45,556 nt of DNA from Candidatus Baltobacteraceae bacterium (GTDB lineage: Bacteria; Vulcanimicrobiota; Vulcanimicrobiia; Vulcanimicrobiales; Vulcanimicrobiaceae), in the NCBI GenBank assembly GCA_036559195.1, contig DATBTN010000026.1, positions 1 through 45,556 on the forward strand, written 5' to 3'. Shown here piece by piece: positions 9,066-16,728 of the stretch (positions within the stretch are counted from its first letter, which is position 1; the number at the start of each line of letters is the position of its first letter). The notes under the pieces were generated by a model that was not told the DNA's origin, ran no database searches, and was given only the letters and a program-made list of their open reading frames with translations. The position numbers were made by a program, and so were the translations under genes.

Positions 9066-10563
9066 CGGTACGATCGTTCTTATCGTCCTCGTTTTGGGCG
9101 TCACCGTGCTGGGCTTCCTGGCGGCGCGCTGGGGCGGTGCGAACCTCACGAACCTCGACCAGTGGGCGCTCGGCGGCCGATCCTTCGGCACGATCGTTAC
9201 GTGGTTCTTGCTCGGCGGCGACCTCTACACCGCGTACACGTTTATCGCCGTTCCGGCGCTCGCGTTCGGGGCCGGCGCCATTGCGTTTTTTGCGGTGCCG
9301 TACACGACGATCGCCTATCCTTTCGCGTTTCTCGTCATGGCGCGCTTCTGGACGATTGCTAAGAAGCGCGGCTACGTGACGAGCGCGGATTTCGTCCGGG
9401 ATCGCTTCGGCAGCCGCTGGCTCGAACTCGCGATCGCGATCACGGGCGTACTCGCCACGATGCCGTACATCGCACTGCAGCTCATCGGCATGCAGACCGT
9501 TCTCGAGCGCAGCGGTATCGCCGCGTCGCACGATTCGGCGCTGCTCATGCTGATCGTGGCGTTTGTCTTGCTCGGAGCCTACACGTTCACGAGCGGACTT
9601 CGCGCGCCGGCGATGATCGCGTTCGTTAAAGATACGCTCATCTACGTCACCGTCATCGCCGCGATCGTCATTATTCCGGCGAAGCTCGGCGGCTGGGGTC
9701 ACATTTTCGACGCGGCCGCAACGGCGCTTGCGGCCAAGCCGACCCCGGGTTCGATCGTCATCGGTCCGCACATGTATTTCGCTTATGCCTCGCTCGCGCT
9801 CGGCTCCGCGTTCGCGCTCTTTCTCTACCCGCATTCGATGACGAGCCTGCTCTCGGCCAAAAGCGCCGACGTGATTCGGCGCAACTGCGCGTTGCTGCCG
9901 CTCTATAGCATCATGCTGACCTTCCTAGCGCTTTTGGGGTACTGCGCGCTAGCCGCGGGGATTCACGAAACCAACAACAACTTCGCGGTGCCCGATCTCT
10001 TCAATCGCTTCTTTCCCAACTGGTTTACGGGCGTCGCGTTCGCGGGCATCATCATCGGCGCGCTCGTACCGGCGGCGATCATGGCGATCGGCGCCGCCAA
10101 TCTGTTTGCAAGCAACATCGTCCAATCGTTTAACGGTCGCCAGACGCGAGCCGGCGGCGCGAGCAACCTCGCGCGCTATATCTCGCTCGCTATCTTGCTT
10201 GGCGCGCTCGTTATCGCAACCGGCGTACAGCCGAAGTTCTCGATTAACTTCCAGCTTCTCGGCGGCGCGTGGATGCTGCAGATCTTTCCGGCGGTGGTTC
10301 TCGGGCTCTATACGCGCTGGTTCCATTCCAACGCCCTGCTCGCCGGGTGGTTTGCAGGCATGCTGACGACCGCGATCATGGCCTACGCGACCAACTTCGC
10401 GGCGGTCTTCTCGCTTTCGTTTCTCGGAACGTCGATTCCAGGAGCCATCTTGCTCTACGCTTTTATCGTTAATCTCATCGTCAGCGTCGTCTTCACGTGG
10501 ATCTTCCGCGCGGCCAACGTGCCGGCGGGCGGCGACCTGACCGCTACGGCGGACTACGCATGA
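9058..10563 (+). CDS. Sodium:solute symporter (SSS family), MctP/YhjB-like
   Basis: The 501-residue protein has about 13 membrane helices and SSS-family segments: LDQWALGGRSFGTIVTWFLL, GGDLYTAYTFIAVPALAFGAG, TFTSGLRAPAMIAFVKDTLI and FALFLYPHSMTSLLSAKSAD. It probably couples sodium or proton influx to uptake of a small carboxylate. It overlaps DUF3311 upstream, and its stop TGA overlaps the ATG of the RidA gene (ATGA), so transporter and RidA form one translationally coupled unit. The neighbouring genes suggest an aromatic or other monocarboxylate substrate, but that is inference. It is clearly homologous to the second copy at 22195-23637 but strongly diverged, so this is not a recent duplication. 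Confidence 0.9.
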   Translation: MASGTIVLIVLVLGVTVLGFLAARWGGANLTNLDQWALGGRSFGTIVTWFLLGGDLYTAYTFIAVPALAFGAGAIAFFAVPYTTIAYPFAFLVMARFWTIAKKRGYVTSADFVRDRFGSRWLELAIAITGVLATMPYIALQLIGMQTVLERSGIAASHDSALLMLIVAFVLLGAYTFTSGLRAPAMIAFVKDTLIYVTVIAAIVIIPAKLGGWGHIFDAAATALAAKPTPGSIVIGPHMYFAYASLALGSAFALFLYPHSMTSLLSAKSADVIRRNCALLPLYSIMLTFLALLGYCALAAGIHETNNNFAVPDLFNRFFPNWFTGVAFAGIIIGALVPAAIMAIGAANLFASNIVQSFNGRQTRAGGASNLARYISLAILLGALVIATGVQPKFSINFQLLGGAWMLQIFPAVVLGLYTRWFHSNALLAGWFAGMLTTAIMAYATNFAAVFSLSFLGTSIPGAILLYAFIVNLIVSVVFTWIFRAANVPAGGDLTATADYA

Positions 10564-10949
10564 GCGACGTCGTACGCCCCGACGGGTGGCCGCAACCGCG
10601 CGGCTACAGCGATGGCATCCTCGCCACCGGCCGCCTGCTTTTCGTCGCCGGACAGATCGGATGGAACGAGCGCGGCGAATTCGTCAGCGACGATTTCGGC
10701 GAGCAGACCGCGCAGGCGCTGCGCAACGTCGTCGCGATCGTCGCGGCGGCCGGCGGCCGGCCCGAGCAGATCGTTCGCCTCACGTGGTACGTGACCGATA
10801 AACGCGCGTACCGCAACGCGCTCGCGCAGATCGGCGCCGCGTATCGCACGATTGTCGGTGCGCACTATCCCGCGATGACGCTCGTGCAGGTGGCGGCGCT
10901 GCTCGAAGATCGCGCGCTCGTCGAGATCGAGGCTACCGCGGTTCTCTAG
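10560..10949 (+). CDS. RidA-family (YjgF/UK114) protein lacking the catalytic Arg
   Basis: The 129-residue product starts at ATG 10560, overlapping the symporter stop. It has the Rid fold signatures: LLFVAGQIGWNERGE, a central TAQALRNVVAIVAAAGG, IVRLTWYVTD, and a C-terminal ALVEIEATAVL. True RidA enamine/imine deaminases have an Arg in a PAR-S motif; here the sequence is PAMT (M106), so the key Arg is missing, as in the Rid4-7 type subfamilies. The Azoarcus evansii 2-aminobenzoate cluster also encodes a so-called translation inhibitor (this family), so a role with amino-substituted CoA intermediates is plausible. Its 3' end overlaps the convergent gene by 17 nt. Confidence 0.85.
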   Translation: MSDVVRPDGWPQPRGYSDGILATGRLLFVAGQIGWNERGEFVSDDFGEQTAQALRNVVAIVAAAGGRPEQIVRLTWYVTDKRAYRNALAQIGAAYRTIVGAHYPAMTLVQVAALLEDRALVEIEATAVL

Positions 10950-11424
10950 TCATCGCGTCGAAAGCGATGCACGTCACCCATCCGTAGACGCAGCGCGGAA
11001 CGATATCGGCCGCCCAATCCGACGCCGACCACTCCGAGGGATCGGTCTGGCCAAGAGCGGTCGCGGCTCCCTCGCTCATCGCCATCGTCAGCGCGCCGAG
11101 TCCGATACCGGCGACGAACCACGGCATGCCGCGCATCGCCGGCCGCAGCGCGCCGAAAATCGCTCCGGCTCCAAAACCGTCGACGTAGCCAAGCAGCGCC
11201 CCGAGACCGCTGACGCGATTTTTCGTGGCGTCGCTTTGCTCTTCGGCCGGCTTCGCAAGCTCATCTTCGCCCGCCAGCGCGGCCAATTTGCGCGCCATTT
11301 TTCCGGAAAGCTCGCTCGGGGGACGTCCGCGTACGGCCATATCGAGATAGGTAATGCTGTTGAGCGTGGCGGTTCCCGCCGCACCCGCGAGCGTGCCGAG
11401 AAAGATCTTCGAAACGATGCTCAT
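10933..11424 (-). CDS. Hypothetical membrane protein
   Basis: The 163-residue product, if started at ATG 11424 (MSIVSKIFLGTLAGAAGTAT), has Gly/Ala-rich hydrophobic segments near residues 6-28, 80-95 and 100-125, and a charged loop (SGKMARKLAALAGEDELAKP) between them. I do not recognise the family. No good SD sequence is seen before the chosen ATG; a start further upstream (to 11481) would run into the tandem repeats and is less likely. It converges on the RidA gene with a 17-nt coding overlap. Confidence 0.6.
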   Translation of the reverse strand: MSIVSKIFLGTLAGAAGTATLNSITYLDMAVRGRPPSELSGKMARKLAALAGEDELAKPAEEQSDATKNRVSGLGALLGYVDGFGAGAIFGALRPAMRGMPWFVAGIGLGALTMAMSEGAATALGQTDPSEWSASDWAADIVPRCVYGWVTCIAFDAMTREPR

Positions 11425-11479
11425 GACGAGATATGCCCTGAGCCAGCTCAGCTCAATCAAACGCCCTTCGACGGGCCCC

Positions 11480-11567
11480 ATCCTTCGACAAGCTCATCCT
11501 TCGACAAGCTCATCCTTCGACAAGCTCATCCTTCGACAAGCTCATCCTTCGACAAGCTCAGGATGAC
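11480..11567. repeat. Tandem 16-bp repeat, five units, plus palindromic tail
   Basis: The unit ATCCTTCGACAAGCTC occurs five times without interruption (11480-11495, 11496-11511, 11512-11527, 11528-11543, 11544-11559). AGGATGAC then completes a palindrome in which ATCCT pairs with AGGAT. The copies are identical, which suggests recent slippage amplification of one palindromic unit. The same core is found near-identically at 3286-3307. There are no variable spacers, so it is not a CRISPR. It lies between a minus-strand gene and the 3' end of the CoA ligase gene, whose last codons it slightly overlaps (11558). Confidence 0.9.
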
Positions 11568-13195
11568 AGGGGGTGGGGGTCGGCTGCGGCGCGTTCGCGG
11601 AGGCGGTAGCGTTGGACTTTGCCGGTTTCGGTGCGCGGAAGCTGCGCGACGAATTCGATCTCGCGCGGCGCTTTGAACGCGGCGATTCGATCGCGGACGA
11701 AGCCTTTGAGTTCCTCGCATTTCGCGTCGTCGGGCGCGCAGCCGTCGGTCAGAACGACGTAGGCTTTTACGATGCTGGTCGAATGGACGGGATCGGGTTT
11801 GGCGACCACGGCGCACTCGCGCACGTGATCGTGCGCGAGCAGCGCCTGTTCGACTTCCGGACCAGAGATATTGTAGCCCGCGGAGATGATCATATCGTCG
11901 GTACGTGCGACATACCAGAAATAGCCGTCTTCGTCCATGCGGTAGGCGTCGCCCGGATAGTTCCAGCCGTCGCGCACGTACGTGTGCTGGCGCTCGTCGT
12001 CGAGATAGCGACAGCCCGTCGGACCTTTCACGGCCAAACGGCCGACCGCGTTCGGGGGGAGCGGCTTACCGTCGTCGTCATGAATCTCCGCGATATACCC
12101 GGGCACGGCCTCACCCGTCGCGCCTCCGCGTATGCGGCCTCTCGGAGATCCCACAAAGATATGCAGCATCTCGGTGCTGCCGATTCCGTCGAGAATCTCG
12201 AGCCCGGTCTTCGCGCGCCACGCTTCCCAGATCGGCAGCGGCAGCGTCTCGCCGGCCGAGACGCACGTGCGCAGCGTCGTACTATCGTAGGTTGCGGTGA
12301 GTTCGGCCATCGCGCGGTAAGCGATCGGCGCGGTAAAAACGACGGTAACTCCCCGCTGCTCGATTGCTTGCATGAGGGGTTCGGGACCGGCTTTCTCCAA
12401 CAGCAGCGTTGCCGCGCCGGCATCGAGTGGAAAGAGCAGCAAGCCGCCTAACCCAAAGGTAAACGCGAGCGGCGGGCTTCCACAAAAGAGATCGTCAGGT
12501 TTTGCGCGCAGCACCTTCGAGCCATACGTATCGCAGGTCGCGAGAACGTCGCGATGAAAATGCAGCGCGGCTTTCGGCGTACCGGTCGTACCCGATGTGA
12601 AGCCGATGATTGCGACGTCGTCGACGGCGGTCGCGACGTTTTCAAAATCCCCGGGCTTGGCGGAAATCAGCGACTCGAGTCCGTCGCGAGCGTTCGATTC
12701 AAAATACACCGTCGCAAAGCCGTCGACGCCGGCGGCGGCCGTCTCGAGTTCGTCGCGCAGCCGAAGATCGCAGAGCGCCACGCGGACCCGCGCTTTTTCG
12801 ATCATGTAGCGCAATTCGCTCGCTCGATAGAGCGGCATCGTCGTCACCGCCACCGCGCCGGCCTTCATCACGGCGAGCCACGATGCCGCCATCATCGGCG
12901 TATTCGGCGCGCGCAACAGCACGCGATTGCCCGGAACGATGCCGAGATCCTCGGTCAGCACGCGCGCGATTTGATTAGCCTTGCGCAAGACGTCGTCGTA
13001 GGTCCAGCTCACCGTCGGGGAGACGATGCAGCGGCGCCCGCCGGCGCCGGCTCGCACGTGCCGGTCGATCAGACGCGTCGCACAATTGACGTAGTCGGGA
13101 TAGTGAAGTTCGGGCAGATCGAAGCGAAATTCCGGCCACAACTCTCGGGGCGGCAAGCGATCCCGCGCGAACGTGTCGACGTGAGCGGTCGGCAT
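11558..13195 (-). CDS. Aryl-CoA ligase, probably 2-aminobenzoate-CoA ligase
   Basis: This 545-residue acyl-adenylate enzyme activates an aromatic carboxylate to its CoA thioester. It shows the P-loop FTSGTTGTPKAALHFHRDVL (A3), GSTEMLHIF (A5), YPGDAYRMDEDGYFWYVART (A7/A8), MIISAGYNISGPEVE and the catalytic-lysine motif TETGKVQR (A10). The N-terminal MPTAHVDTFARDRLPPREL matches the 2-aminobenzoate/benzoate-CoA ligase branch as I know it. It lies 6 nt downstream of the acyl-CoA dehydrogenase in a three-gene operon (crotonase, dehydrogenase, ligase). Together with the fused flavoprotein at 18991 this points to anthranilate; salicylate or benzoate are alternatives that sequence alone cannot exclude. 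Confidence 0.87.
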   Translation of the reverse strand: MPTAHVDTFARDRLPPRELWPEFRFDLPELHYPDYVNCATRLIDRHVRAGAGGRRCIVSPTVSWTYDDVLRKANQIARVLTEDLGIVPGNRVLLRAPNTPMMAASWLAVMKAGAVAVTTMPLYRASELRYMIEKARVRVALCDLRLRDELETAAAGVDGFATVYFESNARDGLESLISAKPGDFENVATAVDDVAIIGFTSGTTGTPKAALHFHRDVLATCDTYGSKVLRAKPDDLFCGSPPLAFTFGLGGLLLFPLDAGAATLLLEKAGPEPLMQAIEQRGVTVVFTAPIAYRAMAELTATYDSTTLRTCVSAGETLPLPIWEAWRAKTGLEILDGIGSTEMLHIFVGSPRGRIRGGATGEAVPGYIAEIHDDDGKPLPPNAVGRLAVKGPTGCRYLDDERQHTYVRDGWNYPGDAYRMDEDGYFWYVARTDDMIISAGYNISGPEVEQALLAHDHVRECAVVAKPDPVHSTSIVKAYVVLTDGCAPDDAKCEELKGFVRDRIAAFKAPREIEFVAQLPRTETGKVQRYRLRERAAADPHPLSS

Positions 13196-13201
13196 GACGT
13201 T

Positions 13202-14353
13202 CTACTCCTCCAAGACCGAACGGGCGATGACGATGTGCTGCACTTCGCTCGCGCCCTCGTAAATGCGCAGCGCCCGCACGTCGCGATAGAGCGCTTCGAC
13301 GATCTCGCCGCGCGTCACTCCGCGCCCTCCGAAGAGTTGAACGGCCGCATCGCAGACGCGCCCGGCGGCCTCGGTTGCAAAAAGCTTTGCCATCGCGGCT
13401 TCGCGCGTCACGCGCGCCGCGCCGGTATCTTTGGTCCACGCCGCGCGATAGACGAGCAGCGCGCTCGCGTCGATATCGAGCGCCATCGCCGCGAGTTTTG
13501 CCTGCGTGAGTTGCAGCGCCGCGAGCGGCGCGCCGAACAGGGTGCGGCTCTTGGCATGCGTGCGGCTCTCATCGAATGCGCGTCGAGCGAAGCCGAGGGC
13601 GGCCGCGCCGACCGTCGCGCGAAAGACGTCGAGCGTGGCCATCGCGATTTTGAAGCCCTCACCCTCCGCGCCGATTCGATTGCCCGCGGGGATCCGGCAC
13701 TCGGCGAAGCGGATCGTGCCGAGCGGATGCGGCGCGATCGTATCGATGGTTTCGGTCACCGCGAATCCCGCGGATTCTTTCTCGACGACGAACGCGCTCA
13801 GCCCCTTGGCGCCGGCATCGCCGGTGCGCGCGAACACCACGTAGAAATCGGCTATCCCGGCGTTACTGATCCAGGTCTTTTCGCCGTCAAGAACGTACGA
13901 TTGCCCGTCGCGACGCGCGCGCGTCTGCATGGCGGCAACGTCCGAGCCCGCGTCGCGCTCCGAGATCGCAAACGCCGCGATCGCGCGGCCCGCCCCGACG
14001 GCGGGCAGATAGCGAGCCTGCAACTCCTGCGAACCTGCGAGCTGTATCGCTCCGCTTCCCAGGCCCTGCATCGCAAACGCGAACTCCGCGATGCCGTCGC
14101 GATAGGCCAGCGTTTCGCGCGCGATGCAGATCGAGCGCACGTCGAGCCGGTCGCAAGCTCCCCCGTACGCCGCTGGAACCACCCACCGTAGCCATCCGGC
14201 CGCGCCCAGCGCCCGTACCCAGCCCACGCACTCCGCCGATGGGTCGCGCGTCTGCGGGTAGCTCTGCGCCGCCGCCCACGCTCCGAGATCGCGCGCCAGT
14301 TCGCGGTGCGTTTCGCTAAAGAAGGGCCAATCCAGAAAACTGCGGTCCGGCAT
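13202..14353 (-). CDS. Acyl-CoA dehydrogenase
   Basis: The 383-residue flavoprotein introduces an alpha,beta double bond into an acyl- or alicyclic-CoA. It has the family motifs [16 protein letters not shown] (FAD/substrate loop), [20 protein letters not shown], a central four-helix segment ([20 protein letters not shown]) and the C-terminal [12 protein letters not shown] and [10 protein letters not shown], where the Glu of YEG is the usual catalytic base. The start is ATG 14353, which overlaps the stop of the crotonase gene by one base. It is the middle gene of a three-gene operon with crotonase and CoA ligase. A beta-oxidation step downstream of 2-aminobenzoyl-CoA dearomatisation is the likely role. 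Confidence 0.9.
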   Translation of the reverse strand: MPDRSFLDWPFFSETHRELARDLGAWAAAQSYPQTRDPSAECVGWVRALGAAGWLRWVVPAAYGGACDRLDVRSICIARETLAYRDGIAEFAFAMQGLGSGAIQLAGSQELQARYLPAVGAGRAIAAFAISERDAGSDVAAMQTRARRDGQSYVLDGEKTWISNAGIADFYVVFARTGDAGAKGLSAFVVEKESAGFAVTETIDTIAPHPLGTIRFAECRIPAGNRIGAEGEGFKIAMATLDVFRATVGAAALGFARRAFDESRTHAKSRTLFGAPLAALQLTQAKLAAMALDIDASALLVYRAAWTKDTGAARVTREAAMAKLFATEAAGRVCDAAVQLFGGRGVTRGEIVEALYRDVRALRIYEGASEVQHIVIARSVLEE

Positions 14354-15141
14354 CAATCGCCCTGAAAGACCGGGCGCTGGCCCGCGATGAAGGCCTCGTA
14401 CGCGCGCCGGAAATCCTTGGTCTCCATACAGATGGCCTGCGCGCGCGCTTCGGCATCGATCGCGGCATCCAGCGGCATATCCCATTCTTCGTGCAGCATC
14501 TTTTTCGTCATCGCGTGCGCGAACGTCGGCCCGTTTGCGAGCGCGTGTGCGAGCGATTTCGCTTCGGCGAGCACGCTCTCAGGTCCGTACACCCCATTGT
14601 AAAATCCCCACGCGAGCGCCTCGCCGCCATCCATGCTGCGGCCCGTGTAGAGCAGTTCGGCCGCCCGGCCGAGCCCAACGATGCGTGGAAGCATGGCGCT
14701 GGCTCCCATGTCGCAGCCCGAGAGGCCGACGCGGGTAAAGAGAAACGCGACCCGGCTCTGCTTGGTGCCGTAACGAATATCCGATGCCATTGCGAGGATC
14801 GCGCCCGCCCCCACGCAGACGCCGTCGATCGCGGCCACGATCGGTTGCGGGCAGCCGCGCATCGCTTTGACCAAATCGCCGGTCATCTGCGTAAACTCGC
14901 GCAGATGTTCCGGAGAACGTTCGGTCAGCGGCCCGATGATCTCGCGGACGTCTCCGCCCGAACAAAAATTACCGCCCGCGCCGCTCAAAACGATCGCTTT
15001 GATCGAAGCGTCCTCTTTGAGCGAGCGGAATCGTTCCAGTAACTCGGCATACGATTCGAAGGTGAGCGGATTCTTGCGCTCCGGGCGGTCGAGCGTGATC
15101 GTGGCCACGCGGCCGTCGACCTCCCACTGAAAGTGTCTCAT
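14353..15141 (-). CDS. Crotonase-superfamily enoyl-CoA hydratase/isomerase
   Basis: The 262-residue protein has the crotonase fold: [20 protein letters not shown], the oxyanion-hole segment [13 protein letters not shown], and [20 protein letters not shown]. The two glutamates used by classic enoyl-CoA hydratases are not present: the equivalent positions read GAGAILA and AFLFTRVGL. An Asp (D144) occurs instead in [18 protein letters not shown], at the place where dienoyl-CoA isomerase has its catalytic Asp. It therefore may act as an isomerase or atypical hydratase on an alicyclic CoA ester. It is the first gene of the crotonase/dehydrogenase/ligase operon and is coupled to the dehydrogenase. 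Confidence 0.88.
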   Translation of the reverse strand: MRHFQWEVDGRVATITLDRPERKNPLTFESYAELLERFRSLKEDASIKAIVLSGAGGNFCSGGDVREIIGPLTERSPEHLREFTQMTGDLVKAMRGCPQPIVAAIDGVCVGAGAILAMASDIRYGTKQSRVAFLFTRVGLSGCDMGASAMLPRIVGLGRAAELLYTGRSMDGGEALAWGFYNGVYGPESVLAEAKSLAHALANGPTFAHAMTKKMLHEEWDMPLDAAIDAEARAQAICMETKDFRRAYEAFIAGQRPVFQGD

Positions 15142-15160
15142 CTATCGTTCACCTATCGTT

Positions 15161-15598
15161 TTAGCGAAATCGGAAAGGCAGGTCTTCTTCGACGCTCGCT
15201 CCGGCACTATTGCGCGCGATGATTCGCAGCCGGTACGCGCGGATAAAGATCGGCGGCAGATCGAAGACGTTCACTCGGAAGGCAAACCGGCCGTACGACT
15301 GCCGCGGAACGTCGAGCGAAAAAAGGTTCGAACGAATCTCGACGCTCGCAACATTGGTCGAGGTGACGATCGTTCCCGACCACGTGCGTCCGCGACGAAC
15401 GTCGTTACTCGAAAGCTCGATCGCTTCGATGGCGGCGGGAGCGGCGTTGCCCCGCACCCGCGGTTCCGGCAACGCGCGTGCCGACGCGCCGATTCGCACG
15501 TTGGGGGGCATCGCGAGCGGAATCGGCGCGCAACCGCAGAGCGCGAGCGTCACAAGAGCTGCGATGGCGCCGCGCAGCCGTAGGCGAGCCGAGTTCAT
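15161..15598 (-). CDS. Hypothetical lipoprotein
   Basis: The 145-residue product starting at ATG 15598 (MNSARLRLRG) has a short basic N-terminus, a hydrophobic segment and the lipobox LCGC, so lipid attachment at that Cys is expected. The mature part is mainly predicted beta: VASVEIRSNLFSLDVP, SYGRFAFRVNVFDLP, and it ends ASVEEDLPFRFR. I do not recognise a named family; the pattern could be a small Ig-like beta-sandwich. It is transcribed in the same direction as the crotonase operon, 19 nt upstream of it, so they may share a transcript without a clear functional link. Confidence 0.7.
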   Translation of the reverse strand: MNSARLRLRGAIAALVTLALCGCAPIPLAMPPNVRIGASARALPEPRVRGNAAPAAIEAIELSSNDVRRGRTWSGTIVTSTNVASVEIRSNLFSLDVPRQSYGRFAFRVNVFDLPPIFIRAYRLRIIARNSAGASVEEDLPFRFR

Positions 15599-15687
15599 TA
15601 CCAACTTACTGGTTATTCGAGACCTGAATTCCTGCCGCGTGCCGCCGGCGAAGGGAGCCTCCGGCGCAAACTCGTATCTCGCGTACG

Positions 15688-16728
15688 ATGACGGGTTCGG
15701 TTGCGCGCAGCAAGACGTTCGATATGCTCGTAAGCGTATGCACGCTCTGGATCGCGACCGGATTCTTTCTAGACGCGTGGGCGCACGGTCACGTTCCGGT
15801 CGAATCGTTTTTCACGCCGTATCACGGCGTCTTCTACTCGGGAATGCTCGCGCTCGTTCTTGTCATCGCGATTTTTGCCGCCTCCAACCGCCGGCGCGGC
15901 TATGCGTGGCGCGACGCTCTTCCCGCCGCCTATCGCTGGCCGGTCTTCGGTCTGGTTATCTTCGTCGTCGCCGGATTCGGCGATCTTGCCTGGCACGAAT
16001 TGCTCGGCATCGAGGAAGGCGTGGATGCGCTGCTGAGCCCGACGCATCAGGCGCTCGGTCTCGGCATCTTCTTTCTCGCCGCCGGGCCGATCAATTCGGC
16101 GCTGGCATCCCGCAAGGAATTGCGCACGCTCTCCGATTACGTTCCGCTGATTTTCGCGCTTGCGACGTGGATGGAGCTCGTGCATTTCGGAACGGCGTAC
16201 GCGTTCGACCCGGCAGCCGGCCGTTCGAACGCGCCGCCGTCCGCGGCGTCGTTCTCACCGGGCTATTTGACCGCGATCACGATCGGGTATTATAAAATCG
16301 GCACGGGCGTGCTTGTGGTGCTCTTTCAGAGCATCCTCATCGCCGGTTTCGGCCTCTTCGTTGCCGCGCAGTTTCGCACGCCTCCGGGTACGCTCGCGTT
16401 GACCTACCTGCTCGGAAATAGTGCGGCGGCGGCGGCGTTTACCAACGACACGCCGCTGCTCGTGACGGTGATGCTTATGAGCGTTGCGGCCGGCGCCGTC
16501 GGCGATCTCTTGATCGCGGCGATCCGCCCGTCGCGCGAACGCGTCGTCGCGTATCGCATCTTCGGTATCGCGGTACCCGTCACGTACTTTGCCGTCTACT
16601 TTCTGGCGACGGCCGTCACCGGCGGCGTTTGGTGGGATTGGAACGTGCTGCTGGGCGCGAACATTTGGGCCGGCGTCGTCGGCCTGGGCCTGACGTTTTT
16701 AACGCTGCCGCACGCTCCCGATTCATGA
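15688..16728 (+). CDS. Polytopic membrane protein with conserved-looking His/Asp/Glu pairs
   Basis: The 346-residue protein has about eight to nine membrane helices. Several polar residues lie near helix ends in repeated patterns: DAWAHGH, FFTPYHGVFYSG, GDLAWHELLGIEEGVD, LLSPTHQALG and MELVHFGTAYAFDP. These His/Asp/Glu positions look like possible metal or haem ligands, but this is my inference; I do not recognise a characterised family. The stop TGA overlaps the ATG of the glycosyltransferase gene (ATGA), so the two are coupled and may act together at the membrane. Confidence 0.72.
   Translation: MTGSVARSKTFDMLVSVCTLWIATGFFLDAWAHGHVPVESFFTPYHGVFYSGMLALVLVIAIFAASNRRRGYAWRDALPAAYRWPVFGLVIFVVAGFGDLAWHELLGIEEGVDALLSPTHQALGLGIFFLAAGPINSALASRKELRTLSDYVPLIFALATWMELVHFGTAYAFDPAAGRSNAPPSAASFSPGYLTAITIGYYKIGTGVLVVLFQSILIAGFGLFVAAQFRTPPGTLALTYLLGNSAAAAAFTNDTPLLVTVMLMSVAAGAVGDLLIAAIRPSRERVVAYRIFGIAVPVTYFAVYFLATAVTGGVWWDWNVLLGANIWAGVVGLGLTFLTLPHAPDS

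Noticed and set aside
11480-11567. CRISPR-like array
   Set aside because: The 16-bp units are directly adjacent with no spacers, and no cas genes are present.
12554-14191. A 545-codon open frame on the plus strand opposite the CoA ligase and dehydrogenase genes
   Set aside because: It is rich in Arg/His/Ala, has no recognisable motif, and the genes on the other strand have full catalytic motifs. It is a GC-rich shadow frame.
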